From NCBI RefSeq assembly GCF_019504385.1, contig NZ_CP080590.1, positions 910,001-974,000 of the forward strand: DNA of 64,000 nucleotides. The letters run 5' to 3'. Both the position numbers and the translations under genes were made by a program. The stretch comes from Devosia salina (GTDB taxonomy: Bacteria > Pseudomonadota > Alphaproteobacteria > Rhizobiales > Devosiaceae). Within the stretch, counting starts at the first letter, position 1. Each line of letters opens with the position of its first letter. Shown one piece after another: positions 42,118 to 50,627 of the stretch. Under the pieces are notes generated by a model. The model had not been told where the DNA came from and made no database searches. It saw only the letters and a program-made list of their open reading frames with translations.

Positions 42118-42620
42118 GCCTTCGGCTCCCGCGTCTGCGCCACCAGCACGGCCAGCTTGGCCGGGATGGAGAGGATTTCGCGCACCATCTGCACGCGTTC
42201 GGGCGTGTAATAGCCCTCGACATCAAGGATGTTCATGGTGGCGATCAGTTCGTCGCCGAGGATGATCGGCATGTTGATGACCGACTGGCAGCCCAGCGAA
42301 TTGATCAATTCGTGGTCGAAGAAGACCTTGGCGATATCCGCGATGGTGTTGGCCACGAAATACTGGCGCTGCTTGTGCACGACGTCGAACCAGGGGCCGT
42401 AGTTGATCGGCTTGGTACCGGAGGCCGGGTAGTTCACGGGATCGCTGGTATAGGCGCGGCGGGCGACGTCGGCGGCCATGTCGACCGTCATGATGGTGAA
42501 GAGCCTCGCGCCCACGCTGGCCTGGGCGAGGTCCTGCAGCGCCTTGTAGGCGGCGTCGGCGCTCTTTGCCTGGGCAATCGCGGCATCGAAGGCGGCAAGG
42601 GCAGGGGTGTGGTCAGTCAT
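42114..42620 (-). CDS. Stand-alone GAF-domain protein (copy 2)
   Basis: A 168-residue protein, paralogue of the following gene, with GARLFTIMTVDMAADVAR, SGTKPINYGPWFDVV and SLGCQSVINMPIILGDELIA. It keeps the SLGC cysteine. The start at 42620 has AAGGA eight bases before it; an ATG at 42638 is also in frame but less well placed. A GC-rich hairpin separates it from the ATPase gene upstream, which may lower its level. Translational coupling with its twin suggests a hetero- or homodimer. It could sense the imported compound, but no partner output domain is evident. Confidence 0.8.
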   Translation of the reverse strand: MTDHTPALAAFDAAIAQAKSADAAYKALQDLAQASVGARLFTIMTVDMAADVARRAYTSDPVNYPASGTKPINYGPWFDVVHKQRQYFVANTIADIAKVFFDHELINSLGCQSVINMPIILGDELIATMNILDVEGYYTPERVQMVREILSIPAKLAVLVAQTREPKA

Positions 42621-42670
42621 TTGGTCGTCCTTGGTCATATAGGCATAGGTCCGGCGGGCACCGGCCTTAT

Positions 42671-42689
42671 CCTCCCCGCCAGGGGGAGG
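42671..42689. repeat. GC-rich palindrome of the CCTCCCC...GGGGAGG family
   Basis: CCTCCCC pairs with GGGGAGG around a short loop, in the 92-base gap between an ATPase gene and the GAF pair. It is one more member of the palindromes seen in the 3895-4326 duplication and at 44321-44414. Confidence 0.6.
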
Positions 42690-42712
42690 GAGTGGCATCG
42701 CGCTTGTCGTGC

Positions 42713-43447
42713 TTACCCACCCTCTGTCGCGGCGAGCAATTCGCGCGAATAGGGTTCCTTGAGGTCACCCGCCTTCAACTGCGCCACATCGGCAATCTCG
42801 ACGATGCGGCCCTGCTTCATGACGGCAAGCCGGTCGCAGAGGAAACTGACGACCGGCAGGTTGTGGGTAACCAGAAGGAAGGTCAGGCCCTGTTCGCGCC
42901 GGAGGCGCTTGAGCAGGTTGAGGATTTCGGCCTGCACGGAGACGTCGAGCGCCGAGGTCGGCTCGTCGAGCAGCATGACCTTGGGCTCGAGCATCAGCGC
43001 GCGGGCGATGGCCACGCGCTGGCGCTGGCCGCCGGAAAGCTGGTGCGGAAAACGGAAGCGAAACCGCTGATCGAGACCGACCGCCGCGAGCATTGCATCG
43101 ACGCGTTCCCCGCGATTGCCGATGCCATGGATGGCCAGCGGCTCGGAGAGGGCGGAATCGATGGTCTTGCGCGGATGCAGGGACCCGTACGGGTCCTGGA
43201 ACACCATCTGCACCTGCCGCGACACGGCGCGATCGACGCCATGGCTGCGCTGCCGGCCCATGATCGATATGTCGCCCGTCCATTCCGGCGCCAGGCCGGC
43301 AATGGCGCGCAGAATAGTGGACTTGCCGGAGCCGCTCTCACCCACCAGCGCAAAGCTTTCGCCTTCGGGAATGCTCAGATTGATGCCATGGACGATCTTG
43401 GTGTCGCCATAGGAGATGTCGAGATTGGTGAGGTCGATGGCGTTCAT
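42713..43447 (-). CDS. Peptide-type ABC transporter ATPase, OppF/DppF family (fourth system)
   Basis: A 244-residue, rather short ATPase with Walker A GESGSGKST, Q-loop VFQDPYGSLHPRKTIDS, signature LSGGQRQRVAIARAL and Walker B VMLLDEPTSALD. It lacks the long C-terminal oligopeptide extension of OppF. The start was set where ATGA overlaps the preceding ATPase stop; a Met four codons earlier is possible. It works with the next-upstream ATPase and the two permeases to drive uptake. Confidence 0.91.
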   Translation of the reverse strand: MNAIDLTNLDISYGDTKIVHGINLSIPEGESFALVGESGSGKSTILRAIAGLAPEWTGDISIMGRQRSHGVDRAVSRQVQMVFQDPYGSLHPRKTIDSALSEPLAIHGIGNRGERVDAMLAAVGLDQRFRFRFPHQLSGGQRQRVAIARALMLEPKVMLLDEPTSALDVSVQAEILNLLKRLRREQGLTFLLVTHNLPVVSFLCDRLAVMKQGRIVEIADVAQLKAGDLKEPYSRELLAATEGG

Positions 43448-44280
43448 GTGCCGGCCCATTGCGTGCGGTCGAGCACGGGAAGTTCGTCGCGGGTTTCATT
43501 GATCACCGGCATGGCGGCGAGGAGACCACGCGTATAGGGATGCTGCGCGTTTTCGAGCTGCCCCGCCGCGCATTCCTCGACCACGCGCCCGGCATTCATC
43601 ACCAGGATACGGTCGCAATAGCGGCTGACCAGATTGAGGTCATGGCTGATCAGGATCAGCCCCATGCCCTTGTTGCGCACCAATTCGTCGATAATGTCGA
43701 GCACCTGGGCCTGGACAGAGACGTCGAGCGCCGAAGTCGGTTCGTCGGCGATCAGCAGTTCGGGTTCAGGGATCAGCATCATGGCGATCATGATGCGCTG
43801 GCCCATGCCTCCCGAAACCTCGTGGGGGTAAAGGTTCACCACGCGCTCGGGATCGTTGATGCGCACGGCATGCAGCATCTCGATGATGCGGGCCTGCACG
43901 TCGCGGCGCGGCAATTTCTGGTGCGTGACCAGCGCTTCGGCAATCTGCTCGCCCACGGTCATCACCGGATTGAGCGAGAATTTGGGATCCTGCATCACCA
44001 TGGAGATGCGGGCGCCGCGGATGGCGCGCATCTGCTTTTCGCTCTGGGAGAGGATGTCGATGCCGTCGAATTCGAGCCGGTCGGCACTGACCTCGCCCGG
44101 CTTGCGGATGAGTTTCAGGATGGATCGACCGGTCATGGATTTACCCGAGCCGCTTTCGCCCACAATGCCCAGGCGCTCGCGGCCAAGGGTGAAGGAGAGG
44201 CCCTTCACCACTTCGACGCGGCCCGAATGGGTGGGGAAGCTGACGCGGAGATTTTCGACGGTGAGGAGGGGGGAGGTCAT
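43444..44280 (-). CDS. Peptide-type ABC transporter ATPase, OppD/DppD family (fourth system)
   Basis: A 278-residue ATPase with Walker A GESGSGKSMTG, Q-loop MVMQDPKFSLNPVMTVGE, signature VSGGMGQRIMIAMML and Walker B LLIADEPTSALD. The signature begins VSGG rather than LSGG, a mild variant. GGAGGG lies six bases before the ATG. It is separated from the permease gene by a 175-base gap filled with GC palindromes, like the first system's gap. Confidence 0.91.
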   Translation of the reverse strand: MTSPLLTVENLRVSFPTHSGRVEVVKGLSFTLGRERLGIVGESGSGKSMTGRSILKLIRKPGEVSADRLEFDGIDILSQSEKQMRAIRGARISMVMQDPKFSLNPVMTVGEQIAEALVTHQKLPRRDVQARIIEMLHAVRINDPERVVNLYPHEVSGGMGQRIMIAMMLIPEPELLIADEPTSALDVSVQAQVLDIIDELVRNKGMGLILISHDLNLVSRYCDRILVMNAGRVVEECAAGQLENAQHPYTRGLLAAMPVINETRDELPVLDRTQWAGT

Positions 44281-44320
44281 TTGTTCCCTCCAATGAAAAC
44301 GAAGCCTTTTGCGATGGTCT

Positions 44321-44414
44321 CCCTCCCCCCTTGAGGGGGAGGGCTGGGGAGGGGGGTGGTCCAGTGGATCACTGATGGACCCCCACCCTCATTCCCTCCC
44401 CTCAAGGGGGAGGG
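44321..44414. repeat. Pair of GC palindromes between permease and ATPase genes
   Basis: Two palindromes, CCCTCCCCC-N5-GGGGGAGGG (44321-44343) and CCCTCCCC-TCAA-GGGGGAGGG (44394-44414), flank a third dyad (GTCCA...TGGAC). They belong to the same family as the duplicated 216-bp unit of the first operon and sit at the same kind of place, between ABC genes. The rest of the 175-base gap shows no gene. Confidence 0.7.
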
Positions 44415-44455
44415 ATGCAATGGAGCCGTGACATCAAAAGCGTGAATGGCGAGGA

Positions 44456-45358
44456 TCATGACTTCCCCTCGCTCTTGGGGTCGAGCACGTCGCGGAGACC
44501 GTCGCCCAGAAAACAGAAGCCGAGGCTGACGATGATGATGGCAAAGCCGGGCATGGTCGCCACCCACCATTGATCGAGAATGAAGGTGCGGCCGCGCGAG
44601 ATCATCGCACCCCATTCGGGCAGCGGCGGCTGGGCGCCCAGGCCAATGAAGCCGAGCCCCGCGGCGGTGAGAATGACGCCGGCCATGTCGAGGGTGACGC
44701 GGATGATCATCGAGGAGGTGCAGAGCGGCAGGATGTGTTGGACGATGACGCGGATCGGTCCACCACCGGCCAATTGCACGGCGGAAATATATTCGGCATT
44801 GCGGATCGTCAGCGTCTCGGCGCGCGCGATGCGGGCATAGGCCGGCCAGGACGTGATGGCGATGGCGATGATGGCATTGTTGATGCCGGGGCCAAGCGCG
44901 GCCACGAAAGCCAGGGCCAGGATCAGCTTGGGCAGCGAGAGGAAGATATCGGTAAAGCCCATCAGGATGCGGTCGACCCAGCCGCCGAAATAGCCGGCGA
45001 TGGCCCCGATGAGCAGGCCCAGCGGTGCGGAAATCAGCGCCACCAGCAGCACGATGGTGAGGGTAATCTGCGAGCCCCAGATGACGCGGCTGAAAATGTC
45101 GCGGCCCAGTTCGTCAGTGCCCATCCAGTGCGCGGCGGAGGGGGGCATCAGCCGGTTGGCCAGATCCTGCCCGATTGCCGAATAGGGTGCGATCCAAGGC
45201 GCCAGGGCAGCGGTGAGCAGCAGCACGAGAATGATGACGCCACCGAGTACGGAAAGCGGATTGCGCATGAGCGCGGCAAAGACCCGGTAGGCCCGGCCTA
45301 CATTGGCCTGCAGCCGCGAGGTGGGACTATCGGCGAGGAGCCAGTCGCGCGTGGTCAT
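44456..45358 (-). CDS. Peptide-type ABC transporter permease, OppC/DppC family (fourth system)
   Basis: A 300-residue inner-membrane permease. Helix 1 is VIILVLLLTAALAPWIAPY, followed by MGTDELGRDIFSRVIWGSQ, the standard OppC landmark. The EAA loop is IRNAEYISAVQLAGGGPIRV. The start and the stop of the preceding permease share one base (TAATG). It ends with a palindrome-rich gap. It pairs with the OppB-type gene to form the channel. Confidence 0.92.
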   Translation of the reverse strand: MTTRDWLLADSPTSRLQANVGRAYRVFAALMRNPLSVLGGVIILVLLLTAALAPWIAPYSAIGQDLANRLMPPSAAHWMGTDELGRDIFSRVIWGSQITLTIVLLVALISAPLGLLIGAIAGYFGGWVDRILMGFTDIFLSLPKLILALAFVAALGPGINNAIIAIAITSWPAYARIARAETLTIRNAEYISAVQLAGGGPIRVIVQHILPLCTSSMIIRVTLDMAGVILTAAGLGFIGLGAQPPLPEWGAMISRGRTFILDQWWVATMPGFAIIIVSLGFCFLGDGLRDVLDPKSEGKS

Positions 45359-46431
45359 TAGCGAGCCCTCGGGTCGAGGACGCGGTAGAGCACGTCCGAG
45401 ACCTTGTTGATGACGATGAAGACGGCGCCGATGACGAGCGTCGACCCAAGGACCGCGTTCATGTCGGCATTGAGGAGGGCCGTGGTGAGGTAGTTGCCGA
45501 TGCCCGGCCAGGAGAACACGGTTTCGATCATCACCGAGCCTTCGAGCAGACCGGCATAAGAAAGACCGATGACGGTGATCAGCGGCACCCGGATCGGGTT
45601 GAAGGCATGGCGCCAGATGACAACGCGCTCCGGCACGCCCTTGACCCGGGCGGTGGTGACGAACTCCTGGCTCAATTGGTCGAGCATGAAGCTGCGGGTC
45701 ATGCGGGCGATATAGGCCAGGCTGAAAAAGCCGAGCACCGAGGCGGGCAGGATCAGGTGGGAGACCGCGTTCCAGAAGATGTCGATCTCGCCGGCCAGCA
45801 GGCTGTCGATCAGGATCATGCCGGTGACCGGAGACACCAGGCCGTCATAGAAGATGTCGAGCCGCCCCGGCCCGCCGACCCAACGCAGGCGCGCATAAAA
45901 GAGGGCCAGGCCGACAAGGCCCAGCCAGAAGGCCGGGACCGAATAGCCCAGAAGACCGACAACGCGGATGGCCTGGTCCAGCCACGACCCTTGCCGGGAT
46001 GCGGCGGTGACGCCCAGTGGCACGCCCAGGACAACGCCGACGAGGATGCCGAGGGTCGCCATTTCGAAGGTGGCGGGGAAGAACCGGCTCAGGTCCTCGA
46101 TGACAGGACGGCCGGTCGAGACCGACATGCCGAAATCGCCGGTGAAGACATTGCCGACATAGGTGATGAACTGCATCCAGAGGGGCTGGTCGAGCCCCAT
46201 GGCGATCTTTGCGGCATCATATTGCGCCTGCGTGGCCCGGTCGCCGACCACCGCCAGGACCGGGTCGATGGGGATAACCCGGCCGATGAAGAAGGTGATG
46301 GCCAATAGGCCCAGAAAGGTCAGGAACAGCGTGATCAGAAAGCCGCCGGTCGTGGTCAGGCCGCGCCGCACGCGCCTTTTGACCAAAACCGGTCCGGAGC
46401 CGGGCGGGGCACTTTGCTGATCGATCGCCAC
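45358..46431 (-). CDS. Peptide-type ABC transporter permease, OppB/DppB family (fourth system)
   Basis: A 357-residue permease, somewhat long because of a basic cytoplasmic tail of about 25 residues before helix 1 (GGFLITLFLTFLGLLAITFF). The loop VIPIDPVLAVVGDRATQAQY and EAA region LSQEFVTTARVKGVPERVV fit OppB/DppB. The start is GTG with AAAGGA seven bases before it. It is first in the leftward arm of the fourth system and divergent from the XRE-cupin regulator across 133 bases. Confidence 0.9.
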   Translation of the reverse strand: MAIDQQSAPPGSGPVLVKRRVRRGLTTTGGFLITLFLTFLGLLAITFFIGRVIPIDPVLAVVGDRATQAQYDAAKIAMGLDQPLWMQFITYVGNVFTGDFGMSVSTGRPVIEDLSRFFPATFEMATLGILVGVVLGVPLGVTAASRQGSWLDQAIRVVGLLGYSVPAFWLGLVGLALFYARLRWVGGPGRLDIFYDGLVSPVTGMILIDSLLAGEIDIFWNAVSHLILPASVLGFFSLAYIARMTRSFMLDQLSQEFVTTARVKGVPERVVIWRHAFNPIRVPLITVIGLSYAGLLEGSVMIETVFSWPGIGNYLTTALLNADMNAVLGSTLVIGAVFIVINKVSDVLYRVLDPRAR

Positions 46432-46539
46432 TCGAAATCCTTTCGGAAAAACAAACCGTTATGGCCGCCGGCCGGGTTGGCCTGCGGATGGCAAGAACTT
46501 CACATTTCGCTTCCACCATACAAGAAACTTTGCTTATAT

Positions 46540-46554
46540 CAAAAAAATTTTAGT
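46540..46554. promoter_or_regulatory. AT-rich motif before the XRE-cupin gene
   Basis: CAAAAAAATTTTAGT on the plus strand (minus-strand reading ACTAAAATTTTTTTG) matches the two motifs upstream of oppB. It lies 10 bases before the chosen regulator start and within the divergent promoter region, so autoregulation by the XRE-cupin protein is plausible. Confidence 0.4.
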
Positions 46555-46564
46555 GGAGAGGGTC

Positions 46565-47233
46565 GTGGCGGAAGCAGTGGCGAAGGTGGAGGAGGGGCAC
46601 CCCAAGGTCGGGGCGCTGATCCGTGCGCGCCGCCGCCAGCAGCACATGACGCTGATGGCGCTGGGCGAGGCTGCGCAGGTCTCGGTTGGCTATCTCAGCC
46701 AGGTCGAGCGCGACCATGCAACCCCGTCGCTGGGTACGCTGGCACAGATTGCCAAGGCCCTGGGCGTCGCCATCGACTACTTTATCTCCGCGCCCGCCCC
46801 GCACAATGCGTTGACGCGGGCAGGGGAACGAAACCGCTTCTCGCTCGATGGGTCGTCCATCGTCTATGAGCGCCTGGGCGCTGACTTCCCCGGCAATCAG
46901 CTGTCGAGCTTTCTCATGACCGTGCCGCCCGGATACCGCTCGGAAACGGTGGCGCATGAGGGTGAGGAGATCCTCTTCGTCCTCGAGGGCGCCATCACCC
47001 AGCGCCTGGACGGCGAAGAGATGGTCATGCAGGCCGGCGACAGCCTGCATTTCCGCGGTAATCGCCCCCATTCATGGTCCAACCATACCGACAAGCCGGC
47101 CCGTCTGCTCTGGACCGGCACGCTCGCCCTCTTTCGCTCCACGGCCCGGCCGCGTCCGACCGTGGCGAAACCTCAAACCGGCGCCAACAAGCCGGTCCGC
47201 AACAAACCGACCCCCAAGGAGAAACGCACATGA
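46565..47233 (+). CDS. XRE-family regulator with C-terminal cupin domain
   Basis: A 222-residue regulator. The helix-turn-helix (about 14-70) reads LIRARRRQQHMTLMALGEAA, then VSVGYLSQVERDHATPSLGT. The cupin (about 110-190) contains VAHEGEEILFVLEGAITQRL and GDSLHFRGNRPHSW, where the His/Glu pattern fits a ligand or metal site. Such regulators often control amino acid, polyamine or peptide uptake. The start at GTG 46565 is preferred because GGAGAGG lies just before it; GTG at 46553 is an alternative. Its stop overlaps the binding-protein start by ATGA. Confidence 0.87.
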   Translation: MAEAVAKVEEGHPKVGALIRARRRQQHMTLMALGEAAQVSVGYLSQVERDHATPSLGTLAQIAKALGVAIDYFISAPAPHNALTRAGERNRFSLDGSSIVYERLGADFPGNQLSSFLMTVPPGYRSETVAHEGEEILFVLEGAITQRLDGEEMVMQAGDSLHFRGNRPHSWSNHTDKPARLLWTGTLALFRSTARPRPTVAKPQTGANKPVRNKPTPKEKRT

Positions 47234-48816
47234 AACTCTTCCGCGCTGCCCTTCTGGCATCCGCGCTCGCCCTGCCGCTGGCTTCGGGCGCTGCCTATGC
47301 TGCAACACCGGCCGACGCCCTGGTGATCGCCCAGAATATCGACGACATCGTCGCGCTCGATCCGGCCCAGGCCTATGAATTCTCGGCTGGCGAAATCAAC
47401 GCCAACCTCTATGACCACCTGGTGCAGTACGCCGCCGAGGACACCACTGTCCTGGCCCCGGGCCTTGCCAGCGAGTGGACGGCCGACGAAGCGGCCAAGT
47501 CCATCACCTTCACCATGCGCGATGGCGCCACCTTCGCCTCGGGCAATCCGGTGCGCGCCGAGGACGTGCTCTATTCGTTCAAGCGCGTCGTGACGCTGAA
47601 CCTGACGCCGGCCTTCATCCTGGCCCAGCTTGGCTGGACCCCGGAGAACATCGACGAAATGGTCACCGTGGACGGCAACACCGTCACCGTGAAGTGGGAT
47701 GGCGACTTCGCCTCGGCCTTCGTGCTCAACGTGCTGGCCTCGCGCCCGGCCTCCATCGTCGACGAAGTGCTGGTCAGCCAGCATGTCGAGGGTGAGGATT
47801 GGGGCAATGCCTGGCTCAACACCAATTCGGCCGGTTCCGGCCCCTATGTCCTGACCGACTACCGTCCGGCCGAAATGGTCCGCCTGACCGCCAACGAGAA
47901 CTATTTCGCCGGCGCCCCGGCCATGAAGCAGGTGCTCATTCGCCATGTGGCCGAGGCCGCAACCCAGCAGCTTCTGCTCACCTCCGGCGACGTGGACATG
48001 GCCAAGAACCTGACCCCCGACCAGATCGCGGGCCTGGGCGAGGGCGTGAAGGTCGAGGCCTTCCCGCAGGCTGCCGTGCACTTCCTCTCGTTCAACCAGA
48101 AGACCGACAGCCTGACTGACCCGGCCGTGTGGGAAGCCGCCCGCTATCTCGTCAATTATGACGGCATGACCGAGACCTTCCTCAAGGGCCAGATGGAAAA
48201 GCACCAGGCCTTCTGGCCCAAGGGCTTCCCCGGCTCCTATGACGAGACCCCGTTCAGCTATGATGTGGAGAAGGCCAAGCAGATCCTGGCCGATGCTGGC
48301 GTCGAGACCCCGATCAACGTCACGCTCGACGTGATCAACGCGGCTCCGTTCACGGACATGGCCCAGTCGCTGCAGGCGAGTTTTGCCGAAGCGGGCATCA
48401 ACTTCGAAATCCTGCCCGGCACCGGCGCCCAGGTGATCACGAAATATCGTGACCGCACCCACGAAGCCATGCTGCTCTATTGGGGCCCGGACTTCATGGA
48501 CCCGCATTCCAACGCCAAGGCCTTCGCGTACAACTCCGACAATTCGGACGACAACTACACGGCGACCACCACCTGGCGGAATGCCTGGGCTGTGCCGGAA
48601 GAGATGAACGAAGAGGTGCGCGCAGCGCTGGCCGAGTCCGACCAGGCCAAGCGCAACGAAATGTATATCGACCTGCAGAAGAAGGTTCAGGCCGAAAGCC
48701 CGATCGTCATCATGTTCCAGGCCGCGCTGCAGATCGCCATGGCCAATAATGTGGAAGGCTATGTGAACGGGTCCAATTCGGACTTCGTCTACTACCGACT
48801 CGTGACCAAGAACTAA
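47230..48816 (+). CDS. Periplasmic substrate-binding protein, family 5 (fourth system)
   Basis: A 528-residue receptor with signal peptide MKLFRAALLASALALPLASG ending AYA-ATP. The mature start VIAQNIDDIVALDPAQAYEF, the block MRDGATFASGNPVRAEDVLY and the later WEAARYLVNYDGMTE fit the dipeptide/opine receptor family. AAGGAG lies nine bases before the ATG. It is coupled to the XRE-cupin gene, an uncommon pairing that ties receptor synthesis to the regulator. It serves the divergent permease/ATPase operon on the other side of the regulator. Confidence 0.92.
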   Translation: MKLFRAALLASALALPLASGAAYAATPADALVIAQNIDDIVALDPAQAYEFSAGEINANLYDHLVQYAAEDTTVLAPGLASEWTADEAAKSITFTMRDGATFASGNPVRAEDVLYSFKRVVTLNLTPAFILAQLGWTPENIDEMVTVDGNTVTVKWDGDFASAFVLNVLASRPASIVDEVLVSQHVEGEDWGNAWLNTNSAGSGPYVLTDYRPAEMVRLTANENYFAGAPAMKQVLIRHVAEAATQQLLLTSGDVDMAKNLTPDQIAGLGEGVKVEAFPQAAVHFLSFNQKTDSLTDPAVWEAARYLVNYDGMTETFLKGQMEKHQAFWPKGFPGSYDETPFSYDVEKAKQILADAGVETPINVTLDVINAAPFTDMAQSLQASFAEAGINFEILPGTGAQVITKYRDRTHEAMLLYWGPDFMDPHSNAKAFAYNSDNSDDNYTATTTWRNAWAVPEEMNEEVRAALAESDQAKRNEMYIDLQKKVQAESPIVIMFQAALQIAMANNVEGYVNGSNSDFVYYRLVTKN

Positions 48817-48837
48817 GGCGTTCTTGCACACACCCTC

Positions 48838-48902
48838 GCGGCGGCCAGGTCCCTCCGGCCGCCGCCTGCGGAGCCGGGTAACTCCTCCTCCCGCCCGGCT
48901 CC
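48838..48902 (+). terminator. Two successive hairpins after the fourth binding-protein gene
   Basis: The first stem is GCGGCGGCC with GGCCGCCGC (48838-48865, 10-base loop). The second is GGAGCCGGG with CCCGGCTCC (48870-48902, 15-base loop). They begin 22 bases after the receptor stop. No T-run follows, so read-through into the peptidase gene is expected, at reduced level. Confidence 0.6.
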
Positions 48903-48930
48903 GCCACTCCCATTGCCCAGGACATCACCC

Positions 48931-50031
48931 ATGAACCCGACACTTGCCATCCGCATGGAAAAACTGCGCGCCCGCATGGCCGAGACCGGCACCGACCTGG
49001 TCGTCATCGGGCCCTCGAGCCATATGCGCTATCTGGCCGACCTCTCGCCGCATGGCGATGAGCGCCCGGTCATGCTGATGGTGAGCAAGAGCTTCGCCGG
49101 TTTCCTCATGCCGGCGCTGAACGTGGATTCCTCACGCCAGCACACCGACCTGCCGTTCTTTCCATGGGCGGATGCCGATGGTCCCGGTGCGGCGCTGGAG
49201 GACCTGCTGGCCGCGACAGGCATTGACCGCACCGCGCCGTCCATCGTGCTCGACGAAACCATGCGCGCCGATTTCGCGCTGCTGGTGCTCGACGCTTTGC
49301 CTGGTGCGCGCCGCCGCTTCACCGCGGACACGGTGGGCTATCTGCGCTCGCGCAAGGACGCGGACGAGTATCATCGCATCAAGGCGGCGCATCTGCTCAA
49401 TGATCGTGCCGTGAGCGCCGCCTTTGCCGCGCTCAGGCCGGGCATGACCGAGATCGAAATCGCCCAGTTCATTGACGATTTCTACAAGGCCAATGGCTCC
49501 GAGACCGTGTTCTGCTCGGTCTGCTTCGGGCCAAACGGCGCTTTCCCGCATCACCATACGGGTGCGACGCAGCTGAAGGCCGGCGACGCCGTATTGATCG
49601 ATACCGGCTGCCGTCTTGATGGCTATCCCTCGGACATGACCCGCATGGGCTATTTCGGTTCCGCACCGGAAGGCTATGGGCAAATCCATTCCATCGTCGA
49701 CCGGGCCGTGGAAGCAGCGCTCAAGGCCGCCGTGCCGGGCGCCAGGGCCAGCGACGTGGACAAGGCGGCGCGTGACGTGATCACGGCTGCCGGCTATGGC
49801 CCCAATTTCCTGCACCGCACCGGCCACGGCCTCGGCATCGACGTGCATGAGGCGCCCTATATCACCGGCACCAGCGACACCGTTCTGGACGAGGGCATGG
49901 TGTTCTCCATCGAGCCCGGCATCTATCTGCAGGGCCGGTTCGGCCTGCGGCTCGAGGAGATCGTCATGATCCGCAACGGCAAGGCCGAGATCTTTTCGGA
50001 AATGCCGCGGACGGCCGTGGCCGCCGGATAA
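48931..50031 (+). CDS. M24-family metallopeptidase (Xaa-Pro dipeptidase/creatinase-like)
   Basis: A 366-residue cytoplasmic enzyme with the pita-bread fold. The N-terminal creatinase-like domain is about 1-130 and the catalytic domain about 140-366. The five metal ligands can be read as Asp224 (IDTG), Asp235 (PSDMTR), His299 (TGHGLG), Glu328 (SIEPG) and Glu342 (RLEE). It probably cleaves imported dipeptides with a C-terminal proline or a related amide. The start at MNPTLAIR follows AGGA by about ten bases. It shares one base with the next gene (TAATG). A creatinase-like role cannot be excluded. Confidence 0.9.
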   Translation: MNPTLAIRMEKLRARMAETGTDLVVIGPSSHMRYLADLSPHGDERPVMLMVSKSFAGFLMPALNVDSSRQHTDLPFFPWADADGPGAALEDLLAATGIDRTAPSIVLDETMRADFALLVLDALPGARRRFTADTVGYLRSRKDADEYHRIKAAHLLNDRAVSAAFAALRPGMTEIEIAQFIDDFYKANGSETVFCSVCFGPNGAFPHHHTGATQLKAGDAVLIDTGCRLDGYPSDMTRMGYFGSAPEGYGQIHSIVDRAVEAALKAAVPGARASDVDKAARDVITAAGYGPNFLHRTGHGLGIDVHEAPYITGTSDTVLDEGMVFSIEPGIYLQGRFGLRLEEIVMIRNGKAEIFSEMPRTAVAAG

Positions 50032-50555
50032 TGGCCGCCGTTCCCGAGATCGAGACCGAGCGCCTGTTGCTGCGGGCGCATCGACCGGAGGATCTCTCGG
50101 CCAGCCTCGCGATCTGGGCGCATCCGGAAGTCACCCGCTTCATCGGTGGGCGGCCATCGACCCAGGAGGAAGTCTGGTGGCGCCTGCTGCGCTATGCGGG
50201 CCTGTGGCGGATGCTCGGCTATGGCTACTTGGCCGTGGTCGAACGCGCCAGCGGGCGCATGATCGGCGATGTGGGGCTCGCCGACTTCAAGCGGGCAATC
50301 AGTCCGGCGCTGGGCGAGGTTCCCGAAGCCGGCTGGGCGCTGCATCCCGATTTTCATGGCAAGGGCTATGCACTCGAGGCCATGCGCGCATTGCTCGACT
50401 GGGCCGATGCGCAGGGCATTGAACGCACATGCTGCATCATCGATCCCGGCAACGCGCCATCGACCGGGCTGGCAACCAGGCTCGACTATGGCCGGACGGG
50501 CCAGGTCGACTATCACGGCAACCAACTCTTCCTCTTCAGCCGGAACAGGGCCTGA
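50031..50555 (+). CDS. GNAT-family N-acetyltransferase (RimJ/RimL-like)
   Basis: A 174-residue acetyltransferase. It begins IETERLLLRAHRPEDLSASL, the normal start of the RimJ/RimL branch, with the acetyl-CoA loop around WALHPDFHGKGYALEAMRAL near residues 103-122. It may acetylate an amino group of a peptide, amino acid or ribosomal protein. The overlap with the peptidase gene (TAATG) places it in the same operon; its relation to peptide use is inferred. Confidence 0.86.
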   Translation: MAAVPEIETERLLLRAHRPEDLSASLAIWAHPEVTRFIGGRPSTQEEVWWRLLRYAGLWRMLGYGYLAVVERASGRMIGDVGLADFKRAISPALGEVPEAGWALHPDFHGKGYALEAMRALLDWADAQGIERTCCIIDPGNAPSTGLATRLDYGRTGQVDYHGNQLFLFSRNRA

Positions 50556-50598
50556 GCCCTGCGTCCATGGCCGTGATCGGCAGGGCATCGTCATTGGC

Positions 50599-50627
50599 TT
50601 GACATCTATTCAACCAAACGGTATTTA
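50599..50627 (+). promoter_or_regulatory. Sigma-70 promoter of the ArsR-AHSA1 operon
   Basis: TTGACA (50599-50604) and TATTTA (50622-50627) are separated by exactly 17 bases, close to consensus for a housekeeping promoter. The predicted transcription start is near 50634, about 25 bases before the ArsR ATG. Confidence 0.75.
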
